Source: Candidatus Zixiibacteriota bacterium (GTDB taxonomy: Bacteria > Zixibacteria > MSB-5A5 > GN15 > JACZUZ01). From it: 64,000 nucleotides of DNA. Location: NCBI GenBank assembly GCA_024280775.1, contig JAJRPM010000012.1:186001-250000 (forward strand), in the 5' to 3' direction. Below, one piece after another: positions 25,738 through 34,393 of this stretch (position 1 is the first letter of the stretch; every line of letters begins with the position of its first letter). Under the pieces are notes generated by a model. That model was not told the DNA's origin, did not search any database, and was given only the letters and a program-made list of their open reading frames with translations. The position numbers were made by a program, and so were the translations under genes.

Positions 25738-26430
25738 TCAAGTACCGGTGGTACCGCAAATCGGGGCCGGACCACCGGAGAAAATGCGCGCGATACCAAA
25801 GGTAACATCAGCGATATTGAATGTATTATCGCCATTTGCGTCAGCTTGGTCTTGGCAGATAGGAGCCGGGCCGCCAGAGAAAATACGTGCGATACCGGAG
25901 GTTACGTCAGCAATATTGAATGTAGCGTCATTATTGAAATCACCAGGAGTAGCGCAACATCCCGCAGACGCAAAACTCTGCAGAAATCCATGGCTAAGAT
26001 TGAAATTAGTCGATGAGCCGCTTCCAACCGCCGTTTGGCCGATAACACTTATTAGGCCAAAATTAGTAGAAGAACCCGAACCACCACCACCTGAGATTAC
26101 TTGCCAATTGATTTGCTCACCCGTGGCTGGCGCCGAAGGGCTTGAACTCGCGCTACCTTGACGAATTTGCGCTTGAATCTCAGCCTGAGAGGTCCCGATT
26201 CTCTTTAGAAGAATATCGGTTTCATCGGAAACGCTGGCAGTTATCGTCTTGGTCTTGGGTGCGGTTTTCGTTTTGGCAGTTGAAGTAGCCTTGGTCGGGC
26301 TTGTGGCTTTTGTAGTTGTTTGCGCCACCTTCTTCTTGGTTCCCTTGGCAAAGCTATCGCCTGAGAAACTTCCGGTAATCAAGAATGCGCCTAGCACAAA
26401 TGATAGCGCGATTGTTAATGACTTTTTCAT
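25738..26430 (-). CDS. Secreted dockerin-type calcium-binding repeat protein
   Basis: About 230 residues. The ATG at 26430 has AAGGAA six bases upstream and starts a signal peptide (KKSLTIALSFVLGAFLITGS). A Lys/Thr-rich region (TTKATSPTKATSTAKTKTAP) follows, then a coiled stretch and a Gly/Ser-rich segment with an internal repeat, SSTNFGLISVIGQTAVGSGS and SSTNFNLSHGFLQSF. The C-terminus has two dockerin type I-like repeats, DFNNDATFNIADVTSGIARI and DANGDNTFNIADVTFGIARI, each with EF-hand spacing and followed by FSGGPAP. Dockerins bind cohesins, and none is visible here. Such proteins are common in non-cellulosomal Zixibacteria-like genomes. It splits the paralogue array between the first and second member. 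Confidence 0.82.
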   Translation of the reverse strand: MKKSLTIALSFVLGAFLITGSFSGDSFAKGTKKKVAQTTTKATSPTKATSTAKTKTAPKTKTITASVSDETDILLKRIGTSQAEIQAQIRQGSASSSPSAPATGEQINWQVISGGGGSGSSTNFGLISVIGQTAVGSGSSTNFNLSHGFLQSFASAGCCATPGDFNNDATFNIADVTSGIARIFSGGPAPICQDQADANGDNTFNIADVTFGIARIFSGGPAPICGTTGT

Positions 26431-26554
26431 ATGATTTCCTTTGAAGTAAGGTGAGTATAACCCTAATAGATTTGCTCTCTGCAATATACTTATTTCCAAC
26501 GATCAGTCAAGAGAAATCCTCATAGAGGGATTTCCCTGATCTCGTCTAGTGTTG

Positions 26555-28129
26555 TTACTCGCTTTGTTGATTGCGAGCTTCTTCTAGTTCCAGTTTTGCT
26601 TTCAAAGCCGCTTCTTCAGCTTTTCTAGCCTTGATTTCCAACGCCCTCAAATCAACCTCGTACATGGTCTCGGTGACCGTCGGATCCTCGTCGACGATAA
26701 CCTGTATCGCACGCGACCCCGGAGGAGCATCAGTGATAGAACTGACCGTAGTAGTGGTTGGACCGTAACTCGTAGGGTAGAACACTGCAGAGACCAAAGC
26801 ATTGAAGGCTGACACCGAATGGGTGCCAAAGGTTTTTAATCCCTCCAATCGGAATGTGTATGTGCCAGCGCCCTTGAAGTACGTTCGCGTAGCGGCTGCA
26901 TTGTAATAAAAATTACCAGCGCTTGGAAAAAGAGCCATACCGCATTTAGTGGAGTGAGGGGTTATTAGCGTTCCTCCGGCTATTTCATCAATTTGAGTTT
27001 GTATATAGTTCTGTGTTGTAGCTCCGCTAATACGCAAATAGCACCTTCCGGTAACCACAATATATCCCGAAGTAGGAATTGTGATTTGTACAGTCTCAAT
27101 GTCTGTCATTGTTGTTGTGAAAACAGTACCAGGATTAGTTTGTTGAGATGCAATTCCAGGTTCATCTAGAATATCCGTATCCAAGACTGAATTGTCCGCG
27201 ATTTCACTGGATCCAACACCTCCTGCAGCAATGTCGGCGGCAGTTATGGTATTGCTTGCAATATCTATACCTGTGATAGTACCAGTTGCGATATCTGAGC
27301 CTAAGATAGTACCGTTAGCGATTTTGCTAGATATAACTGCGTTGTCAGCGATTTCACTTGTCCCAACCGCACCAGTTGCAATCTCACTTGCTCCTACCGA
27401 ATTCGCCGCCAGGTCATTGGCCGTCAATGAATTGTCAGCAACTTCACTTGTGCCCACTGAGCTAGCCGCCAAGTCGTTTGCCGTAAGAGAATTGTCGAAA
27501 ATGTCAGCGGAGCCAATGGAGTTGTTCAGGATATCCAGTGAGTTTATTGTACCGTCTGCTATATCAAGTCCCGTGAGTGATCCATCTGCGATATGAGAGC
27601 CACTAATGGAACCGAACCCATAGTTATTGGCTCCGATCCCTTGATTGGCTATATCTGTTGAGTCGATTGTCCCATCGACAATTTTAACTCCGGTTATGCT
27701 ATTATCAAATACCGTTGCGGCAATTCCAGCGGTGTCTGAAATAATTGATTGTTTGGCATAGGCGCTTGACGTGATTCTTGTGCGGGGCGCCAATTCCGCA
27801 TCTACACCAATAGTGATTCCCAGCCAGCGGACGGTATCAGCAAACAAGTTACTCGGGAATGCCACATTTGATCCAAGCTCATAGCTAAATAGCCCGTTTA
27901 CCGTGGTAATATTCTGAAACCCGGCGTCCCAGAGAATCGTACCGGCTACTGGAGCATCATACATGACAAACTTTACCAGTACAGGGCCATCGGGAACCGG
28001 ATCTCCTGCTCCGTCAGTCATACGGCCCTGATAATTGATTGAGTTCGGGGACGCGGCGAAGACGCTACCAACCGCGACCGCCAGTAGCAATCCGATAGTG
28101 ATCGCGAGGTTTTTGTAGAATCTTTTCAT
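26555..28129 (-). CDS. Secreted 'YQGRLTD' family surface protein, 18 decapeptide repeats
   Basis: The paralogue with the longest repeat array, about 524 residues. The ATG at 28129 (AGGA seven to eight bases upstream) starts a signal peptide (RFYKNLAITIGLLLAVAVGS). The N-terminal domain reads NSINYQGRMTDGAGDPVPDG and TRITSSAYAKQ. Residues encoded at 27167-27706 form eighteen consecutive ten-residue repeats of pattern x-N-S/T-I/V/L-x-x-x-D/E-I/L-A, with no insertions. DEPGIASQ ends the array. The beta-rich domain (VQITIPTSGYIVVTGRCYL, TYFKGAGTYTFRLEG) follows, then a C-terminal helical tail YEVDLRALEIKARKAEEAAL. No enzymatic motif is seen. Exposed fibre or adhesin is the best guess. Confidence 0.82.
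   Translation of the reverse strand: MKRFYKNLAITIGLLLAVAVGSVFAASPNSINYQGRMTDGAGDPVPDGPVLVKFVMYDAPVAGTILWDAGFQNITTVNGLFSYELGSNVAFPSNLFADTVRWLGITIGVDAELAPRTRITSSAYAKQSIISDTAGIAATVFDNSITGVKIVDGTIDSTDIANQGIGANNYGFGSISGSHIADGSLTGLDIADGTINSLDILNNSIGSADIFDNSLTANDLAASSVGTSEVADNSLTANDLAANSVGASEIATGAVGTSEIADNAVISSKIANGTILGSDIATGTITGIDIASNTITAADIAAGGVGSSEIADNSVLDTDILDEPGIASQQTNPGTVFTTTMTDIETVQITIPTSGYIVVTGRCYLRISGATTQNYIQTQIDEIAGGTLITPHSTKCGMALFPSAGNFYYNAAATRTYFKGAGTYTFRLEGLKTFGTHSVSAFNALVSAVFYPTSYGPTTTTVSSITDAPPGSRAIQVIVDEDPTVTETMYEVDLRALEIKARKAEEAALKAKLELEEARNQQSE
27167..27706 (-). repeat. Tandem array of 18 thirty-base coding repeats (decapeptides)
   Basis: Exactly 540 bases encode 18 ten-residue units. 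Examples are DGTINSLDIL, DNSLTANDLA (present twice), ANSVGASEIA and SNTITAADIA. The two DNSLTANDLA copies differ at several synonymous positions, so the protein pattern, not the DNA, is conserved. A plus-strand open frame over the array is a by-product of its composition. Confidence 0.9.
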
Positions 28130-28538
28130 TAGAGAATCCTGCCAAAGATATAGGTGAAAGAAGAACAATTACTTTTGATATAGGGCCAACCACCATTCAC
28201 CTAGAGCAAATTCACATACGAAAAGGAAGTTCAAAAGGCGACCTATTGAGATTTGCTCAAGACGAGACCTTTGACTCGTATGTGAAAGATTCAGGGCAAC
28301 TCTTGATGTAGTAAGTTGGCTATTGCCGCTACTAATATAGTCCCTGCCTATCGGGTGTCAAGAGCTTTTTCATACCCGCCTCTTACCACACTTTCTTCTG
28401 TATCATGTAGTTGAGACTCCTTTGAAACAATTACCGGATAGTTTGCAACCCGATACATAGAACACGAACACATCAACTATTATCAAGAGCCACATCAAGT
28501 TATTCAGACCGCTCGGCAATCGCGCCTTTCTACTGTTA
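28130..28538. other. Intergenic region without a recognised gene
   Basis: 409 bases between two paralogous surface-protein genes. It must hold the promoter of the gene starting at 28129. I see no ORF with family likeness. Bases 28205-28290 carry a loose inverted repeat of TTCACATACGA and TCGTATGTGAA-like sequence (28210-28220 against 28266-28280), which may mark an operator or terminator but is not assigned. Confidence 0.5.
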
Positions 28539-29672
28539 TCACTTAACTCCAGTCCTGGCTCTTGCTCTTCGCAAATCCAATTCAGCGCGTAGCGCTTCCT
28601 CTTGAGCCTTCTTTGCCTGCATTTCATAATAGCGCAAATCAACTTCCCAGCCCTTGCCAGTTACACTACCGGACTCATCAATTATTGCCGTCTCTATTGC
28701 CTCCGGATTGTTACCGGGATTAGAAGTTACAGTTTGAACTGTTCCGTAGCTTGTTGAAAAGAAAATGGCGGTTAATGTTGGAGAAATCACATCGGCAGTC
28801 CCGTTTGAAGTTTCTTTGAAGCCTTTGAGCCGAAATGTATAGGTGCCTGCGCCTTTGAAATAGACTCGTTGAACCGTAACAGGCCAAGTCGCCATCACGG
28901 TACTCTTGTATGCGTCATTACCAACGCGTACAGACTGAGGAGTCAATCCCGTTCCAGAGGCTGATTCCTCGATTCTAAGGACAGCGGTGTTTGCAAGTGT
29001 AGCGCCTCCTAGTGACAAAGAAGCTTTGGCAACTAGGAATATGTAACCAGAAGTCGGTATGGTAATTGTGGTAGTTATGATATCAGTTGATGACCCAAGA
29101 ACTAGCGGTACGCTGATAGCCGAGTTGCTAGATGTAATCCCCGGTTCTTCCAGCAGATCTTGCGCTTTAAGAGAATTGTCCTGAGTGATTATCGATTCCA
29201 CTGCCGCGTCAGCTATATCGCTATTGGCGATAGTGAAATCAGCAATGTGCGACGACGTTATTCCATCTGCTGTAACCGCTGACGCTACCCGTGAATAGGG
29301 AAGCGCTCCGAGCTTAAGTCGTGGCATATTCTCCGGATTGCTTCCATAAGATACTCCCAAATAGCGGCCCGTGTCTTCGAAAAGAGTAGCTGGAAATGGG
29401 AATATTGAGCTAGTTCCCAAAGCAATTGAAAACCATCCATCTTTGGTGAGTATGCTCGAAATTCCTGAATCCCAAAGGATATTTCCGCCTGTGGGCGCAT
29501 CGTAGATTCGGAAATCTGCCAGCAGAAAAGTATCAGCAATCGGCGCTCCAGAAGCTAATGTTAATCTTCCTTGATATTGGATTGAATTAGGAGTCGCTGC
29601 ACTCAGATTGCCGGATGTAATGGTTATACCTAGTACGACAGCGACAATTAAGTATGCTTGAAATCTGCGCAT
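28539..29672 (-). CDS. Secreted 'YQGRLTD' family surface protein, 4 decapeptide repeats, helical tail
   Basis: A 377-residue paralogue. A signal peptide (RRFQAYLIVAVVLGITITSG, cut near LSAA) leads into the domain NSIQYQGRLTLASGAPIADT, YDAPTGGNILWDSG and RLKLGALPYSR. Four ten-residue repeats follow: ADGITSSHIA, DFTIANSDIA, DAAVESIITQ and DNSLKAQDLL, with the end marker EEPGITSS. The C-terminal domain has ITIPTSGYIFLVAKASLSLG and VYFKGAGTYTFRLKGF. The tail is WEVDLRYYEMQAKKAQEEAL then RARARTGVK, a basic amphipathic helix. AAGGAGC precedes the ATG at 29672 at a usable distance. It and the next gene (29706) are 33 bases apart, probably one transcript. Confidence 0.8.
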   Translation of the reverse strand: MRRFQAYLIVAVVLGITITSGNLSAATPNSIQYQGRLTLASGAPIADTFLLADFRIYDAPTGGNILWDSGISSILTKDGWFSIALGTSSIFPFPATLFEDTGRYLGVSYGSNPENMPRLKLGALPYSRVASAVTADGITSSHIADFTIANSDIADAAVESIITQDNSLKAQDLLEEPGITSSNSAISVPLVLGSSTDIITTTITIPTSGYIFLVAKASLSLGGATLANTAVLRIEESASGTGLTPQSVRVGNDAYKSTVMATWPVTVQRVYFKGAGTYTFRLKGFKETSNGTADVISPTLTAIFFSTSYGTVQTVTSNPGNNPEAIETAIIDESGSVTGKGWEVDLRYYEMQAKKAQEEALRAELDLRRARARTGVK

Positions 29673-29705
29673 CTTGCTTTTGCTCCTTTCTTCCTTAATT
29701 GTCTG

Positions 29706-30854
29706 CTATTGATGTTTACTTAGTTGTTGGCTACGCGCTCTTCGAAGTTGTTTCTCAGCTTCTAGCGCCTTGATGCTCGCTTCTCTGGCTCGCATCTCAT
29801 AATAGCGCAAGTCAACATCCCAGGCCTCACCGGGAACAATCCCTGATTCATCATTTACTATCACTGCCTTGGCGTCTGGATTATCACCTGGATTACTTGT
29901 AACTGTTTGGACAGTTCCATAGCTAGTTGGAATATAAATCGCCGTGAGAGTAGGGAAAATCACGGTCGCTGTTCCGTTGGCCGGCCCCCTACCTGCCTTA
30001 AGTCGAAAAGTGTGCGCACCGGCGCTCTTAAAATATACGCGATGAACAGCGGCCGGCCACCGATGTGACGCAGTGCTAAAATAGGCTTCATTACCAATGC
30101 GAACCGAGTGAGAAGTTAGTCCCGATCCCCCGGCTGTTTCACTAATCCTCATGTCTACATAATTCGTCAGTTTCGTGCCGGTAAGTACTACATAGGCCTT
30201 TGCCTGAAGGTAGATATATCCCGGAGCGGGGGTAGTAATTGTGACAGTGGCGATGTCAACCATTGAAGTTGAGGTTAGCCCTACACTCCCGGAGGAGTTG
30301 TTGGAAGCGATACCGGGTTCGTCAAAAAGGTCAATTGCTTTGATAGAGTTATCTTGCACCACAAACGACTCCACTGCATTGTCTGCGATGTCATTATTGA
30401 CAATTGTAAACGGAGCTATCATGGGTGAAGTTATGGAATTCAGCGCTACTGTTTCTGTTGTTCGCGTATAGGGCGTTGATCCCAGCTTTACACGAGGAGA
30501 AATCTCTGCATCGCCCCCAACCGTTATTCCCAAATAGCGACCTGTATCTGAGAATACCGAGGCAGGAAGCGGGAATGTGACGTTCGTTCCAAAAGTAGCT
30601 GAAAACAACCCGTCTTTAGTGATAATACTCTCTAATCCCGAATCCCATAAGATACTTCCGCCTGTGGGCGAATCATAGATTCGGTAGGTAACAAAAAGAA
30701 AAGTATCTGGAACCGGAGCTCCAGAAGGATCAGTCAGTCGACCCTGATAATTAATAGTCTTTGGCGAGGCGGCATTCGCCTGTGATGAACTGAGTGTGAT
30801 AATAGCTAGAGAGAACACAGCTACCGCTAAAGCGTGAAGGTGAGATAAACGCAT
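29706..30854 (-). CDS. Secreted 'YQGRLTD' family surface protein, 4 decapeptide repeats, helical tail
   Basis: A 382-residue paralogue and the closest relative of the 28539 gene. Signal peptide HALAVAVFSLAIITLSSSQA; N-terminal domain KTINYQGRLTDPSGAPVPDT, SPTGGSILWDSG and VKLGSTPYTRTTE. The repeats are LNSITSPMIA, PFTIVNNDIA, DNAVESFVVQ and DNSIKAIDLF, then DEPGIASN. The beta-rich domain has VTITTPAPGYIYLQAKAYVV and VYFKSAGAHTFRLKAG, and the tail WDVDLRYYEMRAREASIKAL. Similarity along the full length to the gene at 28539 points to tandem duplication. Function is unknown. Confidence 0.8.
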   Translation of the reverse strand: MRLSHLHALAVAVFSLAIITLSSSQANAASPKTINYQGRLTDPSGAPVPDTFLFVTYRIYDSPTGGSILWDSGLESIITKDGLFSATFGTNVTFPLPASVFSDTGRYLGITVGGDAEISPRVKLGSTPYTRTTETVALNSITSPMIAPFTIVNNDIADNAVESFVVQDNSIKAIDLFDEPGIASNNSSGSVGLTSTSMVDIATVTITTPAPGYIYLQAKAYVVLTGTKLTNYVDMRISETAGGSGLTSHSVRIGNEAYFSTASHRWPAAVHRVYFKSAGAHTFRLKAGRGPANGTATVIFPTLTAIYIPTSYGTVQTVTSNPGDNPDAKAVIVNDESGIVPGEAWDVDLRYYEMRAREASIKALEAEKQLRRARSQQLSKHQ

Positions 30855-31261
30855 AATGCAATCCTTTGTATGACTGGTATATAGAATGTTTTGTTTTCAA
30901 TGAATGTATTAACTACGACCAGTGAAAACTCTGGCGCTGAGTATCCTGACGGCGGAGAAAGCATATTAGTTATTGAAAGTAACAATAAGCTTTCACCAAA
31001 CAAAATACGATACTTGAACTCTTTGTCAAGAATTGTTTCACCATAATTCTACAACATGAAGAAACTTCGTACTGTATAGTGCAATAACATGCGACATATT
31101 TCCTGCGTTGTGATTCTAATTGTCTTAGTTGATAATGGCTATCAATTGTAGCATACATGCTCAATAAAGACCACACTCAAAGCTAAGACAGCAAAAAACA
31201 TACCTCGCGGATATGTAAAACAATTATTGTGTCAAAAGGAATCTGCGGAGAAGCAAAGCCA
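30855..31261. other. Intergenic region without a recognised gene
   Basis: 407 bases between two paralogous surface-protein genes, AT-rich. It must contain the promoter of the gene starting at 30854. I see no ORF with family likeness, no RNA gene and no strong hairpin followed by a T-run. Confidence 0.5.
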
Positions 31262-32761
31262 TTACTTAGAGGACGGAGGCAGAGGAATATCCGGCTGAAC
31301 AGTCGAAACTGTGCCGTAGGTGGTAGAATAATACACCAAAGAAAATGTTACATCAAACGTGGACCAAATTGGGCTGGCGGCGGTGGTCTTTCGACCTAGG
31401 AGATAGAACGTGTTCACTCCAGCGCTCACCGAAAAAATCCTCTGCAAAGACACTATTGAGGTAAACATACCTGTGTTAGCGCTACTTGGAATATCCATGT
31501 TCTTGTTTTGATCACCTGGAAGTGAGGCGCTCGTATTGGAGAGACCGACAATAGCCTGTGAGGCGGTTCCGAAAACGTGATCGACTTTCATCTCAAAACT
31601 CGCCATTACCATAACGTAGCCGTTTGCCGGAGCCGTTATTGGCAACGAAGCTATTGTGGTGAGCGATGGCACAGTCAAAAATGAAGCGCCGGTGATTTGC
31701 GCAACACCGGGTTCATCAAGCATTCCTGTCGAGGAAAAACTGCCGTTCTGCAAATGTGAAGCGCCAATGCTATTGGGGGCAATCTGTGCGCCGGTGATAG
31801 AGCTATCGGAGATTTTTGTGGAGTCAATAGCTCCGGCAATAAGCTCACTAGCTCCAATTGAATTGGGAGCCATATCAATGTTAGTGACAGAGTTGTCTAC
31901 TATCTCTGAGGAAGCAACCGAGTTTGCCGCCAGATCTACTGTAGTGAGTGAGTTGTTTTGCACTTCGGAGCTTCCCACCGAACTGGCCGCGATTTTTGCG
32001 GCGGTAATCGCATTATCGGCTATCAATTGCTCTGTGACACCCGATGCGACTATAGAAAACTCTCCTCCGACTAATTGCAATCCCGCTCCGGCTGAAAATG
32101 CCGCCCCGTCATCAACCCCATCGGCAAAACCGGCGGGCATGTTATTGATACTATTCCAGTCTAAATAAAAGCCCGGAGCCATTCCAGCCAATGTGTTTGC
32201 ATTGACTGCAGTTCTCGCCGAATCTGCTAGAGTTGCCGAATCGGCAAATGCCGCGCTATTTGCACTAAGCGCCAGCGCCGCAAGCTGGGAGAAACCCGCC
32301 GAATCCGACTGTTGCGCTGTAAGTGACGAATGAGCAAATGACGCTACTTCGCTGGAGTCTGCATGTGATGCTTCCAATGCATAGGGAGAGCTACGAAATG
32401 GAATACGAGGCGCTAACTCACTGTCACTACCAATTGTGATACCCAGGAATCTGTTTGCTCCGGAGAAGAGTGAGACCGGTAACGAAACGTTTGAACCAAG
32501 AACATAAGTAAACAGACCATCCCTAACTAATACCGCCTGCTCACCTGCATCCCAAAGAACACTACCGGCAGTTTGCGCATCATATATCGCCAAGCGAATC
32601 ACATATGCGCCATCATCCAAAGCTGTTCCGGCAGGGTCGGTTAGGCGCCCTTGAAAGGTGATTGTCTGAGGTGGCGTCGCGCCGGGAATTGTGAATAGTA
32701 GCAATGCAAAGAATAGGACAATAGTAGAGAGCTTCAAATATGCGGAACGGAGAGAGGGCAT
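31262..32761 (-). CDS. Secreted 'YQGRLTD' family surface protein, 10 decapeptide repeats
   Basis: A 499-residue paralogue, the most divergent. The signal peptide STIVLFFALLLFTIPGATPP is followed by QTITFQGRLTDPAGTALDDG and RIPFRSSPYALEASHA. An alanine/serine-rich segment (ADSATLADSARTAVNANTLA) is unique to this member. The ten repeats at 31718-32017 run from DNAITAAKIA to NGSFSSTGML, followed by DEPGVAQ. The C-terminal domain has LPITAPANGYVMVMASFEMK and FSVSAGVNTFYLLGR, without the helical tail. It is the most upstream gene of the array on this strand. The AD-rich segment resembles short helical repeats found in other fibre proteins, but I assign no function. Confidence 0.8.
   Translation of the reverse strand: MPSLRSAYLKLSTIVLFFALLLFTIPGATPPQTITFQGRLTDPAGTALDDGAYVIRLAIYDAQTAGSVLWDAGEQAVLVRDGLFTYVLGSNVSLPVSLFSGANRFLGITIGSDSELAPRIPFRSSPYALEASHADSSEVASFAHSSLTAQQSDSAGFSQLAALALSANSAAFADSATLADSARTAVNANTLAGMAPGFYLDWNSINNMPAGFADGVDDGAAFSAGAGLQLVGGEFSIVASGVTEQLIADNAITAAKIAASSVGSSEVQNNSLTTVDLAANSVASSEIVDNSVTNIDMAPNSIGASELIAGAIDSTKISDSSITGAQIAPNSIGASHLQNGSFSSTGMLDEPGVAQITGASFLTVPSLTTIASLPITAPANGYVMVMASFEMKVDHVFGTASQAIVGLSNTSASLPGDQNKNMDIPSSANTGMFTSIVSLQRIFSVSAGVNTFYLLGRKTTAASPIWSTFDVTFSLVYYSTTYGTVSTVQPDIPLPPSSK
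31718..32017 (-). repeat. Tandem array of 10 thirty-base coding repeats (decapeptides)
   Basis: Ten units such as ASSVGSSEVQ, NNSLTTVDLA, ANSVASSEIV and PNSIGASELI with the same pattern as the array at 27167-27706, ending directly before the DEPG marker. Confidence 0.9.
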
Positions 32762-32955
32762 AGTTCAATTACAACAAGAATGATGTTGAGACAAATTGTG
32801 CAACAATTTGCAAAGTAATTACAAAGAGAAACTGAAAGGGACACTCAAAAGAACATCGCAAGAAACGCTGAAAGGAGCGCCCTCATTAACATCCTCACTA
32901 ACATATAGTAGATATGGGATGTGTCAAGAGCTTTCTTAGACGCACAATAAGAGGA

Positions 32956-34110
32956 TTACTTGTTGTCAATCTCGCGCAATTCCTCGGCAAATTTGTCGAC
33001 CACCGAATCAAGTTCGCTAAGTATACGAGCGTTTTCCTCAACTGCTTTTTCACGATCTTCTTTGCGCCCGAAAACCACAATTCCGTCGGCGCCGCTTAGC
33101 ATTGGCGCCTTAGATTTCTTGGGTTCATCAGCTTTCTTACTTGGCTCCTCGGCGATGTCGGCCGACTCATTGGAATCTGAGGCTAGCTTTTTGTATAGAG
33201 TGTCATCACCTGCTTCACTACTCTCACTGTCTTCTTCCTGCGAAGATTTTCTATTCTCAACAGCGCTTGCGATAGCCTCAGTTGCCGAAGGCTCATCTTC
33301 AACCGGCTCATCGTCGGACAGTGAAGTCATGCCTGAATGTAGTGATTCTTTGGATTGCACGTTTTGTCTTGTGTCAGTGTCGGCCGTTGGTTCTGTCTCG
33401 GCTGGCGCTTCGTTATCGTTAGAAGCTGTGTCATCAGTCGAAGTCATGTCAGTGGAGGCGATATCATTTGACTGCGCGGCTTTTTCAGTGTCAGTGAGAG
33501 TAGGCTCAAATAGTGACACTTCTTCGATTTCAGTTGACTTTACTTCCTTTGGTTCAAGGTCAGAAACATCAACCTCTTCGGGTATTTCTGGTAACACGAC
33601 ACTAAAGGAAATGTCTTCTATGATTTTCAAATGCGACGATATTGTGGATTGAATCTTCTCCTGGTAGTCCAAGCGAATCTTATCCAGCTCGTCAACTTTC
33701 TCTTGCAACTGAGCAATCTTCTCGCGCGCCTGCTCCTCAATTAGCGCCTGCTTACCACGAGCTCTTTCCAAAGCCAGCCTTACGTCGCTTTCAGCATGAG
33801 CGCGAATGGTATCGGCGGTTTTTTGCGCCTCTAATAGTGTAGACTTGAGCGCATCTTCCATACTTGCGAGTCTGTCAAACTTTACTTGCAGGCGCTCATG
33901 TTCTTCACGCAATTCCATCGTCTCGGTAAGAGCGCTCTCAAGCGCCGAAGCGGCATTCTGTAAGAACTCATCAACCTCTTCACGATTGAATCCGCGCATC
34001 GCTGAGTTAAACTCGGCGTTCCGTATTTCATTGGGGGTAACGTTAACTGTGACGCTCATATCGGTATCCTGCAATTCCAGTTCCAATGCTGATTCTTGTT
34101 CTTCGCTCAC
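32956..34110 (-). CDS. DivIVA-domain protein with acidic C-terminal region
   Basis: DivIVA proteins assemble at poles or septa and guide growth and division. The N-terminal domain is clear: VTPNEIRNAEFNSAMRGFNR and EEVDEFLQNAASALESAL, followed by a coiled coil (REEHERLQVKFDRLASMEDA) to about residue 165. The remaining 200 residues are acidic and Ser/Thr/Glu-rich (for example SSEAGDDTLYKK), and a short basic patch KKADEPKKSKAP precedes a final helix. Length is about 384 residues. An internal Met at residue 18, just before the conserved domain, is an alternative start. It lies upstream of nothing obvious on its strand; yggS, a frequent neighbour of divIVA, is next to it. Confidence 0.88.
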   Translation of the reverse strand: MSEEQESALELELQDTDMSVTVNVTPNEIRNAEFNSAMRGFNREEVDEFLQNAASALESALTETMELREEHERLQVKFDRLASMEDALKSTLLEAQKTADTIRAHAESDVRLALERARGKQALIEEQAREKIAQLQEKVDELDKIRLDYQEKIQSTISSHLKIIEDISFSVVLPEIPEEVDVSDLEPKEVKSTEIEEVSLFEPTLTDTEKAAQSNDIASTDMTSTDDTASNDNEAPAETEPTADTDTRQNVQSKESLHSGMTSLSDDEPVEDEPSATEAIASAVENRKSSQEEDSESSEAGDDTLYKKLASDSNESADIAEEPSKKADEPKKSKAPMLSGADGIVVFGRKEDREKAVEENARILSELDSVVDKFAEELREIDNK

Positions 34111-34393
34111 TGAATTTGTCCGATCTTTGATGTCTGTTTCGAGGATGTCAGCCCCGGCGCCTACAAAATAATATCTCTTGCAGTTATCTTGCCGAAAGAA
34201 GCGTTCTTCGAGTTGTTATACCACACATCAATGATCTCCGGCACATTTCTATGCCGTACTTTTGTAGTATCGACCGTCTGATATGTAATATTCAGCAATT
34301 GTTTCAATTTGTATCACTTTTGTGAGAATAATCAGGATGCTACCAGTTTCAACGTACAGCTATACTAATGGTAGTCAACGCGTTAACAGTGTC

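Noticed and set aside
27167-27706. CRISPR array
   Set aside because: The repeats are 30 bases with no spacers between them, they are in frame and encode a secreted protein, and no cas gene is present.
31656-32168. A long plus-strand ORF antisense to the surface-protein gene
   Set aside because: It is a shadow of the repeat composition in the minus-strand gene, which has a signal peptide and domain likeness.
24600-32761. Prophage tail-fibre cluster
   Set aside because: The proteins resemble fibres in layout, but each has a signal peptide and there is no capsid, terminase, portal, tail or integrase gene.
32960-33652. A 230-codon plus-strand ORF
   Set aside because: It is antisense to the acidic Ser-rich part of the DivIVA-domain gene, which has a real N-terminal domain.
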